The notes under the pieces were generated by a model. The model saw only the letters and a program-made list of their open reading frames with translations. It made no database searches and was not told the origin of the DNA. A DNA stretch of 27,084 nucleotides from Phoronis ovalis (taxonomy: Eukaryota; Phoronida; Phoronidae), in contig JAOXYB010045059.1 of the NCBI GenBank assembly GCA_028565635.1, positions 1 through 27,084 on the forward strand. The letters run 5' to 3'. The position numbers were made by a program, and so were the translations under genes. Position 1 is the first letter of the stretch, and every line of letters starts with the position of its first letter. Positions 1 to 17,500 of the stretch are shown here, piece after piece.

Positions 1-217
1 GCTCTATTTGATATGTGCATGAACGTTACAACGTTTTTGTATTGAGTTGGATGGGGAGTCTAATGGTGTACTTATGCGGCTGGTCAAAAAAAGATAGGTG
101 GCAAGAAAAGAGCAGAAAGGAGAGATATTAAACTTTTATCACTTAAAAGACTCGGATATCAAGAAATATCACACTCCAGTGTTCATGTCAGAGTGCAAGA
201 TTTCCAATAGTGCTCAC
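1..217. other. TAK1 intron sequence at window edge
   Basis: Downstream (minus strand) of the last visible TAK1 exon. No further exon, repeat or poly(A) site is seen. The next TAK1 exon, expected to encode the region after the SAD motif, is outside the window. Confidence 0.6.
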
Positions 218-5232
<5,015 letters not shown>

Positions 5233-5560
5233 GTTTCGTTTTCTGAAGATTTTACATCTCGTTTTTCTATAAATTAGCAGATTACAATAAAATGTCAAAT
5301 GATGTGAGCAACAACTCCGGTAGGAAAAAATAAAATTGGGTCAACTCTAATGAGCTATCGTCTTTAAAACGAGATTTAACGAGAATGTATTATATTCGCT
5401 TTTTTAGTAAATTTCTGAATTAATGGGTTATTACTTTAAGCTTTGGAATTTCCTATAGGTTTAGGAATTGACAGAATACAAATATTTACTACAATAATGT
5501 CCCAAACTATTTTTCGAAAAGTATTTTTCGTCTCAAGTTATCCCCCCTGCTTATTCTATT
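5233..5560. promoter_or_regulatory. Head-to-head intergenic spacer, likely bidirectional promoter
   Basis: Only 328 bp separate the TAK1 start codon (minus strand) from the PAXBP1 start codon (plus strand), so both 5' UTRs and core promoters must lie here unless upstream untranslated exons exist. I see no convincing TATA box at a fixed distance from either gene. A CT-rich run (ttatcccccctgcttattc) directly precedes the PAXBP1 ATG and could be a splice acceptor-like or initiator-proximal pyrimidine tract. Confidence 0.6.
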
Positions 5561-8500
5561 ATGACCACCATGTTCAAGAAGCGAGCGAAGAAGTTCCAAG
5601 AAAGAACAAAGTTGAAAAGTGAATCTGATGAAGAAGATACAAGTGGAGGAAAGCAGAAAGAAATCGCTGATGATGAGGAATCGAGAGATTCGGTTGATGT
5701 GTCTTCACTTAAAAAGGAAAAGAAGAAAAAGAAAGACAAATCCGTGGCACCACCAGCAGCAAGTTTATTGAGTTTTGATCACGATGAAGGTAGTTATAAC
5801 TTATATCTAGGCTTTATTATTCAACAGCACAGTATACTGTATGTATTTATTGTTTGAGTAATGTATTGTCCACGCTCAAATCCCGCCCGGCTCAGCTTTC
5901 TGTTAGGAGTCTATTTGTTTATCATGGTATAGGATGCTGCTGAGTTCTAGTTTCTTGTATTATTTAGTATTTTAGTAAAACTATAGTGTTACTGGGATAC
6001 TTCTCGGTCAGTTGGCAAGAAAGTGTTTTTGTATTTTTAAATAAATAAATATGATATACTATCCATATGGCCTCCTGTGTAATATATATTTAACAGTACT
6101 TTAACGGTTGATCTAGCTGGGACAATGCCTCCCCATTCATATTTCAGTGTTCATATTTATGCTCCAAATAATATCAAATATCTGCACTAAATCCCCAAAT
6201 TGATCAAAAATAAATTTTCTTCAACTTCCAAACACAAAATATTCAGTTCTTCATTATCCATCACTAAAGTTCAAGCAATTCCAAAATGCACGTCTAGCCC
6301 CATCCTCCTAGACCGGACACTGGGAACATGATAGGAATAAACCAGTTTCTAGTCAGTTGACTGGGGTACTTGCCAAAAAAGTTGGTGGGAGTGTGCATCC
6401 CAAGGTAAGACACCCTAACCCCATGGTAAAAACTGCATTCCAAAAATATACCCCATGCTAACAATTTTTTTTGAAAAAATACACCCTTTGATAAAAAATC
6501 CAAGAAATTTACACCCTATGGCACCTTGAAAATATGTACCCTATGATATAAATTTGCAAAAAAACACACCCCAAAGTTAAGTTAAAAGTGTTAAATGAAC
6601 ATAAAAAGATACCCATCATGGAGGCTGAAAACTGGGGGGAAATGAAATACTGTATATATGTGCTATGGAGATGGCACATATATACAGTATAGTAGAGATG
6701 AAAGGCCCCATTTGTCTAAATATATGTTAACACCTGCCTATAGTACAGTGCTGGATTGTGAAGGTAGCATTACTATTTCTTAGTATTATAAGCTAAAAGA
6801 AATTAGAATTAAAAGGAAAATGGTTCAGGAGAAAAAAAAATAAGATCAAAATTAATTACTCAGAAGTTGACAAAAGAGTTTTGTAGGATTTAGTCATTAA
6901 ATATGTATATAAAATTGAAAATATATTTCTAAACTATAGTATAGACTAGTTTACTTACAACATTATTACCTTAACATAAGAAATTGAGTTTATGCGTAAT
7001 ATGAGTTAACCTAAGGTTACTGATAAACTTGGAAAAGTCGAGACATAAGAAACCACGCTTATAGATTTAAAGTAATTTGAAAGCAAGAATAAATTAATTA
7101 AATTATAATCTATTTAAAATCCAAATATAACATTTTATATTAAAGGTGAGGGGGAGGTGTTCAAAGTGAAAAAGTCCAGTTATAGTCGAAAAATTGCAAA
7201 GCAACTAAAAAAAGAGTCTAAAAAGGAGAAAGAAAATTCAGACAAAAAGGCAGAAGATGGTAATGAACGACAAAAACAACCAAGCAAGGTAAATATGTGT
7301 TCATAAATTTTATGCAAATACCACCTGCAGGGTAAAATTTTTAGATTAAATCTAGACCGAAATGTGGACTCTGTTACATACCAAAAGTCCAAAGCATAGC
7401 CATCCTGTACTAAATTTTTATGACCTATAATATACCAGTTGCAACATTCCACGCATATGTTTACTAGTAACTCAATTTAAAATTTATTGCTTTAAAATGG
7501 TCATTTTAGAAAACTGAAGTTTGCTAGTAAATGTCATGTGTCTTCTTTATTATTCCTACTCATCATCTTATATATGACTATATACTTTTACTTTTTAAGT
7601 CAAATTTGAATGGTGCAAAGAATGAAGATGCAACAAGCATGGAGGTTGATTCTGGGTCAGATAACTCTTCGGACGAAAATAGAGGCAAACCTTCTCATTC
7701 TTTCAGAGATATCTTAGCAAGTACGTTTGTATGTCCATTTCAAATACGAAACAGTCAAGAGTTTCATATAAAATTCCATCCCTTAGTGGTTTTTTTTTTA
7801 AGTGTTGAGTGATGCCATAGTTACCATATGATATCAAAAGGTACGATCATTCTTCATAATCATGTTTTTCCAACAAAGGAATGACATTTTACTTTTGGAT
7901 TTAGTTTGAATTTGACTGCGTTTTTCACAATTTTTAACAGTTCAGTCACTTTCCTTCAAAAGTAACATTTCCAATAAAATGAAAAAATAAAATCTATATT
8001 CTTTGTGACACGAGTTAGTAATAAATTATATACATCACAAATTAGACGATGATAGTTGAAAAATATTACAAGGCAAATACAGCTGGATGCTTTTGTGTCA
8101 GAGTTGTATACAGTACGTACCAATGTAGTAAAACCTGACAGTTTATGTCAGTTAATAGGTATTTGTAGAATATCGTTAACCATGTTTTAATATTCACATT
8201 CTTTTGCAGGAGGTGTCATTCCTGATGCAAACTTGATTCATCTTGCAAGAAAGAAGCGACAGATGGCTCGGGAAGCTGGTGATTTTATTCCAATTGATGA
8301 CACTAAGCGAGTAGAAAACAATAAATCAAGGCTGATTAGGTAATTTAGTGTTTCTGTGAAACTAAATGTAGAACCTTTTTCATGATGATATTATTTTCTA
8401 TGACTGTAAATTGTTTTAGGGTAACGTAGTAAAAACTTGAAGCTTGTAGAATTCTAGCTATCAAAACTGTTAAAAACTTAGGAGTGACAGTTTTGACAAT

Positions 8501-11500
8501 TTCACGTACACTAAAGAATTTTTCAACTTCAGCACATATTTTTATGCTTTTAGGGAAGATGATAATGACTTGAGTGATGATGAAAACAAAAGAATCGATT
8601 TTTCCCTGAACAACGAGGCTCGTGATCGACAAGAACTCAGAGATCGCTTCTTGGCAATGGAGCATGGTCGGTTAGCTCTATTACATATCATGTCTTACAC
8701 ATAGTTTCACAATGATGCTTTCCCTTCATTAGGGTAAAGTCTCATGACAATGTACTGCTTGTCATGATTCACACTAAGGAGATGTCAGAAATGCGATGCC
8801 CCTAAAGTTTTCAGTCAAGCCCATTCTTTGTAAACAGCTTTTATGGAACTATAGCTGACTGTGTCTTGATGAAAAGAGTTTCTTATGAAAAAGTAATCAA
8901 CTACTACCTCCTTTGTAATCAGTTTTACGGTTAATTTAATTCTTTAACAGTTGGTGTTGTAATACTAGAACTGTAACAAGTCGGTTAATCGGATGACTGG
9001 GAAGTGTCTCTTACTAATTTTACATTTGTGTTTGTTCTGTAACTGGAACATAATATTACGTGTATCTTCATTATTTTATAAAGCTTAATGTTCTCTCTTC
9101 ATATTTTTATGCTGGTTGTGTTTTCAGGAAGCGGTAGTGAAGGAAGTGACCAGGAGAGGGAGTGGGAAGAACAGCAGATACGTAAAGGAGTCAGCATACC
9201 ACAGGTGATAATTAACCAGACTTCATTTGATTATACTATATTATATATATTTAAACATCATGCTCCTGGTTCAATCACATTTACTAATGTTTTATATCAG
9301 GTGTGCTTTTTAGTATAAAATAAGTGAAATGTGTCATAAAACATTAAGACTACACTGGATCTTTGCAAACACCTTGTAGCAAACCCAAACATTCCCATGG
9401 TGCTGCTTTTTCTGTATGAACAGAGATGCAGTTCTCTCAGAGCTCCCATGCAATTGAATGTTTGAGTTCATAACCAATCGCTCAACTACGTGTATGCAAA
9501 TAGTCTACTATAGCTATTTTTTGCTGAAATCCTAGTGGTTGAGCTACTCAACACTCCATCTGTAATATAAAAAAAAGATAGAAAGCAGGTACTAGGAAAT
9601 GTTTTGAGGTAACATACATTTTCAAGTTTCTTTATGCATATTTTCTCTTAATGTAAGTATGAAATAAAGTAACTTACACACCACGAGTGTATTGCATGCA
9701 CTTGGTGGAGCCACAGGTACAAACTCAGATGTTAGGGTTTTGAAACATGCAAGTGTGCATAACTTTGTGATTGTTCACTTGTTAGAACACGCTCCATGTC
9801 AGGAAGATGCAACTCCACCAAATGCATACAGATAGTCTATTAAGGCACAAAGGCAGCATTGTCCTTTAAGGCTAAGTAGGACCCTCGTCACTGTTTAAAT
9901 AAAAATTGTGAAAAATCCGCATTACATTTTTTTCACTCAAAGAGATGTTTTCTAAAACTTTAACATTCAAGCTATGTCATAATGGTATTTTCAAACTATT
10001 GTTTAAAATGTATGAAATTTAATTACACCCTATGAAAATTGTTAGGTACATCCTCCATGAAAACTCAGTAGATAAAAATTCTGGCTAACTATATTTTTAA
10101 CAACTAATCAATACTCCCTTAATTGGGTTTTGACCATTTTTAAATTGCACCAGGGATTTTGATTATATATTCAATTTAGTGTTTTTAGCAAATTAAAAAA
10201 TTACCTTTTTTTAAACTTTAATTAATAATTCAAAGATTATTCACAGTATTTGCAATTCGGTCAAACCAAATGATTGAAGAATCGTTTACTTCTTAAAAAC
10301 GTAGTTAGCTCCAATTTAGATCAGCAGGTGTACCATATGATTTTTATTAGATGTCATAAAAAATTTATTAAATTTTGTGCGTTGCATACACAAGTTTAAA
10401 AATACCACCATAACATAGCATGAATGTTAAAGTTTCAGAAAACATTTATTTTATATGAAAAAAATGTAATACAAATTTTTATTTAAACAGTGAAGAGGGT
10501 CCTACTTAGCCTTAAGCGTAGACGTAGAAAGTGTGAGTTTTACCATATCATTGGAATACATATTCATTTTTTGCTTTCTACAGGTTAAACTTGTTCTATA
10601 TTTTATTGGAGTGGTAGTAATAATTTTTCCAGGTTCAAAATGTTCAGCAAACCTCAGAAGAATACAATCTTTTCCAACACAAATTCTATGAACAGCAGAC
10701 AGGGGTAGGTTCTCCAAGCATGGGGCAGTATTCAAGTCAGAGACCAAATGATTCGACTGGTTTAAGGAGTCTAACCAGAAATCTGGAGAATCTGACGGTT
10801 GACTCAATTAGGAAACGACTGCATGATAGGTAAGTTGTTATAGTTACTTACTCAGTATATATTATACACCCCTACAAAATGGGTTAATTAAAATTTATAA
10901 GATATTTTTGTACACAAGTTAAATATAAAATTTATTCCACCTGTTGGTATTTGCAAAACTGTTGCAGAGATAGTTCAGTTTTAGTGTAAATTAATAGCAC
11001 TAAAATAAACAATTATGACACCATATTGTTTGTTATTCAGGTTATCAGACTTGGAACAAGTACACAGAGCACATGTTAATGAGAAAACAACGCTGGTTGA
11101 CAATACGGAACAGACAGAAGCTAGCATTGTAAAGCTAGAAGGTTCTAAAGGGGGTCTTGAAGAACAGTATAAGTTCTTTCAACAAATGAGGGGGTATGTC
11201 AGAGACTTGGTTGAATGTCTTAATGAAAAGGTGGGTGTCTTCTATTTTAGGGGTTGTTGAGGGTTGGGGTAGGGGCCATGCTTGTGTCATATAGCAACGG
11301 GGCCATGCTAGTCAGTTGCTGCAGTTTCCTACTACAAAATCAACAGAACTTAGATTTGATTAATTTTAGAAAATTATTACATCTGCTAGTTCCATCAACA
11401 AAAGTAATTTAAATTTTGGTTACCATACTTTTAGATGTTGATTTTATGGCTTCGATGATCAAGCTTTCAAACCTTACAATTAAATATTTAAATTGTTCAA

Positions 11501-14500
11501 AGAAAACACAGATGTGGATTCCCTGATGCGGCATTAACTAATAGATGACCACTGTATACACATTTCAATGCAATTATATCGAAAAAGGCAAAACATATGT
11601 TGTAATTGCAAAGTTTTTGCTGATAATCATGCAATTCGGTTAGTGGGAAGTTGATACTTATAATAGAGGCAGACGAATTGATGTAAAAAAACGAAAATAA
11701 ATTTTGTTTGACCAATCAGGATGATGGAACTAGTAGGTATAATATGGTATGCTGTCAGTTAGAGAATCGCTTCATGCATAGAATGTGTTGTCATCTGCGT
11801 GGGATAGGGGCCATGCTGGGTTATCCTGGTTATGGGTTGGTGGGTTGGTGTTATATCATGCTGCTGGGATTCAGAATAAGTCACAAGAGGACCACCAACC
11901 AGCGTGACATCATTGTTGAGCATACAAAAATGATAAAATCATGTTATCATATCGCCTAGTGAGACTATATGGAAACAATTATAACAGCCACTGATAGTTC
12001 ATTTGTTTAAATTGAAACATGATATTATAATATCGTTGTACATGCATACCTTCTGTCATCTTCAAAGTCTATTTTCATATTGCCTGAATTTCTACCTCCA
12101 TATTTTTTTAATTGCTAAATTATTATAATATTAAAAAAACAAAGGGTATTTATGAAAATGTTTATTTAGATCAGAGCTGATCGTACAATTGTTTTTTTAT
12201 TAGGTCCCCAAAATTGATGAGTTGGAGAGGTCCATGTTGAACTCACTGAAACAGCGTGCTGACAAGTTTGTTAGGCGAAGACAAGAGGATATTAAAGATC
12301 AGTCTACTGACGCTATGATGGCAGGTATGCAGCTATCTGACACTTATATAACTTGTTTGTACTTAATCACTTAAATATTAAGATTGTTGGTTTCACTATG
12401 TTTTGAGCAGTAGTTTTTGTAATAAAATATATTACAATGCTAATAACTTAATCGTCAGAATGATTAAACAATAATTCAGATATACAGATTCCTGAAATTA
12501 CTTAGTCCTGCAATGTAAAATGACAAATTACTTTGAACTGATAAATGCTGAATTTTAACCAGTAATGTGTCTAACTGTTCTGAAACCAGCTTTTGCTTTA
12601 TAATGTTTTTTTTGTGTAACAGGTAAGCAAGTCGTTGTCACGGATCCTGTAAAGCAACGTAGAGTAGCAGAGAGAGAGGCAAGAAGGTTGGTATTGTTTA
12701 TTGTATACCAATATCATGGTGGCCAAGGGTTAATTGAATAGATTACTTCTTTACTGATTTGGATAAATAAGACTTGATCAAAACCGGTCTCTCAAAGGAC
12801 TGAAAACTATAGGAAAATATCTGTATCCCTCACCTGAAAAAGAAGTGCTAAGAGTCTAGTACTGAAGTCAATTTAATATCTCACTATACTGTTTGTTTAT
12901 TTGCATCTGTAACAAAATTACAATGGCTATGGCACTATTAAATTCAACAACTTTAGTATAACATATAATTGCATGTATTATAGTGTGAAGGCTAAACTTG
13001 GGGTACAATCTTGTCTTGTATGCATTTTAGATAGAGCTTGAAGTCTAGTGACACGACAATCTACAATCTATTATTACTTAGAGAAATTATCCTATTATTA
13101 TTATTATACTGAGATGTCATTTCAGGTCGAGAAGACGTCGGGCACGTGAAGGAAAAGACAGTCATAGAGACCACAATGATGGATTGTCATCTGATGACGA
13201 GGAAAACCAATCTGATATTGTCAAGTTTAATACTGAAAGAGGTAAGACCAAACACTTGATGAGCAAGTTTTATACATGATTTAGTTGTCATAATCCTGAA
13301 ATGATAGTAACTCCTCTCTTGAGAAATAATATTACGTAAGCATCTTTGTTTTTGTATGTTCTATGGATAAATGATTAATCTTTGACTTGCTGCTGACATA
13401 ATTTTTTTTTTGTGTGAAATCATACATAAAGTAAAGTCACTGCTAACTCTAGGGGTAGTGGATGAAAAACTTAATTTGCTTATGGGATAGTGAGATGGGC
13501 AAACTAATTTAAGATCTGGTGGCAAATTTTAATGCAAAGCTTTGCCACTGATTTGAATAATACTATCCCTGCTACATTAATTTAATGTTTTATGGAAAGC
13601 ATCATTATTTGTCTGTGGTAGATAGTTGCAGTATGCTTTACTTTCAGAACGCATCCTTGGGGAATCTAGTCGATTATTTGAAGATGTTATTGAAGAGTTC
13701 TGCGAGTTCAGCCATGTCAAGTCTCGTTTTGAACATTGGAAGTTTGAGTATGGTGAATCGTACAGGGAAGCATATATAGGACTTTGTTTACCAAAGCTTT
13801 GTACTCCACTGATAAGACTGCAACTGCTAGATTGGAATCCATTGCAGGTACCGTTCTTTGCAGTGTTGCTTTGCATAATAGTAGCTTATCTTGTAGTTGA
13901 AAATGTAAGGAAAATAAAAAAGGAAACATCAGGGATCTCTCATGGCAGGACACACCATTCCCATGTGGAAGTCTTGACATTTGATACTGGACATAAATTT
14001 ACCAGTACCAATCAAAGTAACAGAACAGAAACGTAGGCATACCTTCAAATGTTTGATCCCACCTCGATGTTTGCTTACAGGACTTGTGTAAATAAAGCAG
14101 CGCTAGTGTATAGTACGAAACCATTTGTTCAAATTATTGTCCGAGACACTAACTGGAGTATGCAATTGCAGTAAATGTAAAATAAGGAAGGCTTTGATGA
14201 ATAAAAAAAGCCCTGAATTAAGTCTTCTTTTCTAGAGTGGCTGTAAACATTTTGAATCAATGGATTGGTATGAATGTCTGCTCTTCTTTGGTTTTAAACC
14301 TGGTGATGAGCCTGAGGATGGTGACGATGACATTACACTTATGTCTAGTATAGTGGAGAAAGTTGTGCTGCCGAAATTAACAAGTAAGAATTTGCATTTT
14401 TTGCATGTTCAGAATTTAAGTCTTGCCAGTAGGTTTTAACTGTGGTATTTTATGAGATGGTGAAGAATCACCTGTCTAAGGTATTGTAAATAATAAATAA

Positions 14501-17500
14501 ATATTTGACCAACTTATTATGACATGTTGCAGTCACAGCTACTCACTGAGATATTTGTAGCTGACATCTGTTCTACACCGTGATGAGCTTGATAATTTTG
14601 AATTATTATCAGTTTTTATTAAAATTAGCAACTTATGAAACCATGTCATATTGAAGGATCTGGATGCACAATAGTTACATGTGCCCTTTTTTGTCAACTT
14701 CAGGTACTAAAGAAATTTAAACATTTTTTCATAAAGTTTAAAATGTTACAGGTTTAGTAGAAAATGTATGGGATCCAGTATCCAGCACGCAGTCAGATAA
14801 TTTAGTAGAATTGATAGAGATGTTATTTGAAGAATATCCCACTGTGACTGGAGATAACAAAAATTCCCAGGTAGGCACAAGAAGTTAAATAATTTTCATG
14901 AATGTTAAATTAATTATTGAATGCAGGAAAAATTATAGTTTTTGCGACTGACCCTCGACTGAGAACATAACATATTTTGTTTTCTATTTCCACCAGATGT
15001 CACTAGCATTGATGAAGATGTAATATTTGAGTTGACTACGATTACATGTAATTAGAACTACTTCTCAGTTCTTTAGGAGAAATTTAGCGCTATATATGGT
15101 AATTGTTTTAGCGTTTGAAGCAAACTCTTCTGCCTTGTTTTGTGTAACTATACTTTTGATCTTTTGTAGGCTTTGTTAAAAGCTGTTGTTGTTAGAATGC
15201 AAAAAATGTTAGATGACGATGTTTTCATGCCATTATATCCAAAACAGTAAGTATTTTAGTATTGACCATTACTTGTAAATATTTTATTTTGCATAAAATG
15301 TTTATAATACATTTGTAATATCTACTCTACTTCATATTACGAAACTGACGGATTTTGTAAAACTTAGGGATACAAATTCATTTTCTATTTATCAGTGCGC
15401 AATCTGAAAAAATGGTTTTGCTGCTTTGTCAATAAATATCATTAAAACAGTGTGCACTTCTATAGTTAAAAAATCTCAGTTTATTATAAAACATTTCAAT
15501 TTGTTACCAAACTTTTGTAATATAAAAAGATTATGCTGATTGAGAATATTTTATTTCCAGAATGATAGATAACAAGTCATCTTTACCATTCCAGTTTCTT
15601 CACAGGCAGTTTTGGTATTGTACTAAGGTAACTGGATTTACTAAAGTTTCTGAAAAATCTAAATTTCAATAAATTTTACAGATTTGTTTTGCAGGTAGAG
15701 TGTCATGAGTTTGTCATTAATAATTAATTAAGTTCCCATAGACTGTTCGCATACACTTTGGTGCAGCCACTGATGCCAAAGCCAAATGTTTCAATATTGT
15801 TGAATGAATCATGTATGGTTCATTCCCATCCACCAAGTGCATGGCAAATAGTCTATTTTTACTGCAATAAAAGCGTAAAATGTTCATTAAACCTTATGTT
15901 TCATTGACGGTGAATTGGGACATTTTAATTTGCCTTTAAAATCTAGAATATAAAAGCATACTGACAAGTTTAAATAAATACATTGCCAACTGTGGTGACA
16001 CCACTAACATTGGTCACTTCCTTGAACTTCCAGGGATAAATATGGATTCCTATTTTGAATCTGTGTGGCACATCCCTATCCAGTTTGAGTTCAACTATCC
16101 TAGGTATGACTTGAACAAATCTTAAGGAAATTTGGTTTTGGGCATGTTTATATGTGTGTGCAATGTTTTCTTTGTAGTTATTAAACAATTTATTGAAGTG
16201 GCACAATTTAATAGCTCAGAAATCGCTTCAAGAATTAACCTTGGATGGAATATTAAACAGATATATCATGCTGGCATTACGAACTCTGGATATCAATGGA
16301 GCACTTGTCAAGAAATACCAAGCCGTGAGTACAATAATTATTTTGCAAAGATGTGTTGACCTCTAGGGGAAGCTATCAGTTTTGTCATTTATAGTTATGC
16401 CAAAGAGTTTCAACATTCATAATGTTACCCTGACAGCTAAAGATTTATCCGCTTGCGTCACTTAGCTAAGATCAGGATGATGCAAAAGGAAGAGAATTTT
16501 TGGGTATTTTCATCGCTCGGAATGGAGCTATCAACTCAATACATTAACTGTAGCTGGATATTTGATTTGTTTCTAATTGTGAAGTACCAGATTCAAGCAA
16601 AAATAGTTATCTAGGATTTGTTTTAATAATACATGATTTACATCAGAATATATCATCTGTTTTTGATGTGTGACAATATACTTGTCTACAAAATGTACTT
16701 TTTGCTTTTGTGTGGCCAAACTTTACAAAAAAATAAAATTTATTCAAATAGGTGACAGCTTCCATTCCAAAACATTGGTTTTCTAAGCTGGAAGGTGACA
16801 ATACACTTCCACAGTTAGAAATGATGTGTGCTGGTCTACTCAACACTGCTAATATTTTAGACAGGAACAGTATGGGATGCAAAGATTTTGAGCAGAGGGC
16901 AAACAGGTTTGTACCTTTTAATTTAGTTTTACGCCCAAAAAAAAAAGTTCTTAGTTTCCAATTACATGCTGAAAAAAGATAAGTAAGGCACATACCAAAA
17001 CAATTTTTTTGGCAAATAATTTTATTTTTCATATTAAATTTAAAGAAGTAATTATTGTGAAATATGCAAAAAAAGGCAAGGGCCAAAAAAAAACACTTTA
17101 GGGTCAGAGGATTTTTCTAGGTAGGTACAGGTAACTGGAAGCAGACTACTTTTTTTTAGGCTTTGTAACATGTACTGATACTGTATATCCCTTTATTTTC
17201 GTGAGGAATTAATTTACACGAATTTCGCGAGCACATTAGCTCGCACAAATTAGTACCTCGCATTTAAAAGGATCGGCAAATCCAATATGGCGGCGCCCAT
17301 TCAGTATGGCATGGCGATCCGCCATTTTGAAATTTTAAGAAAAACAACAATATACATTTAAACAATTTAGTACTCACCACCTTTATTAACATCGATTAAA
17401 ACCATGACGAAATCACAACAATGTGAATAAAATCCAATTGAAATGAAAGTCCTAGGCATTAAAATTCGAACGTTTGAATTTGAACGTTATAAACCCACAT

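Noticed and set aside
11371-11740. Inverted match ctgctagttccatc / gatggaactagtag suggesting another transposon
   Set aside because: The similarity stops after about 20 bp, no target duplication surrounds it, and the inner sequences do not pair.
11708-11959. Plus-strand open frame of 83 codons in PAXBP1 intron 8
   Set aside because: No start context, splice sites or protein-like pattern; it interrupts the region between exons that join cleanly at 11230 and 12204.
13626-14036. Plus-strand open frame of 136 codons as a separate gene
   Set aside because: It is PAXBP1 exon 12 (13648-13847) running on into its intron; the part after the GTACCG donor has no similarity to the family.
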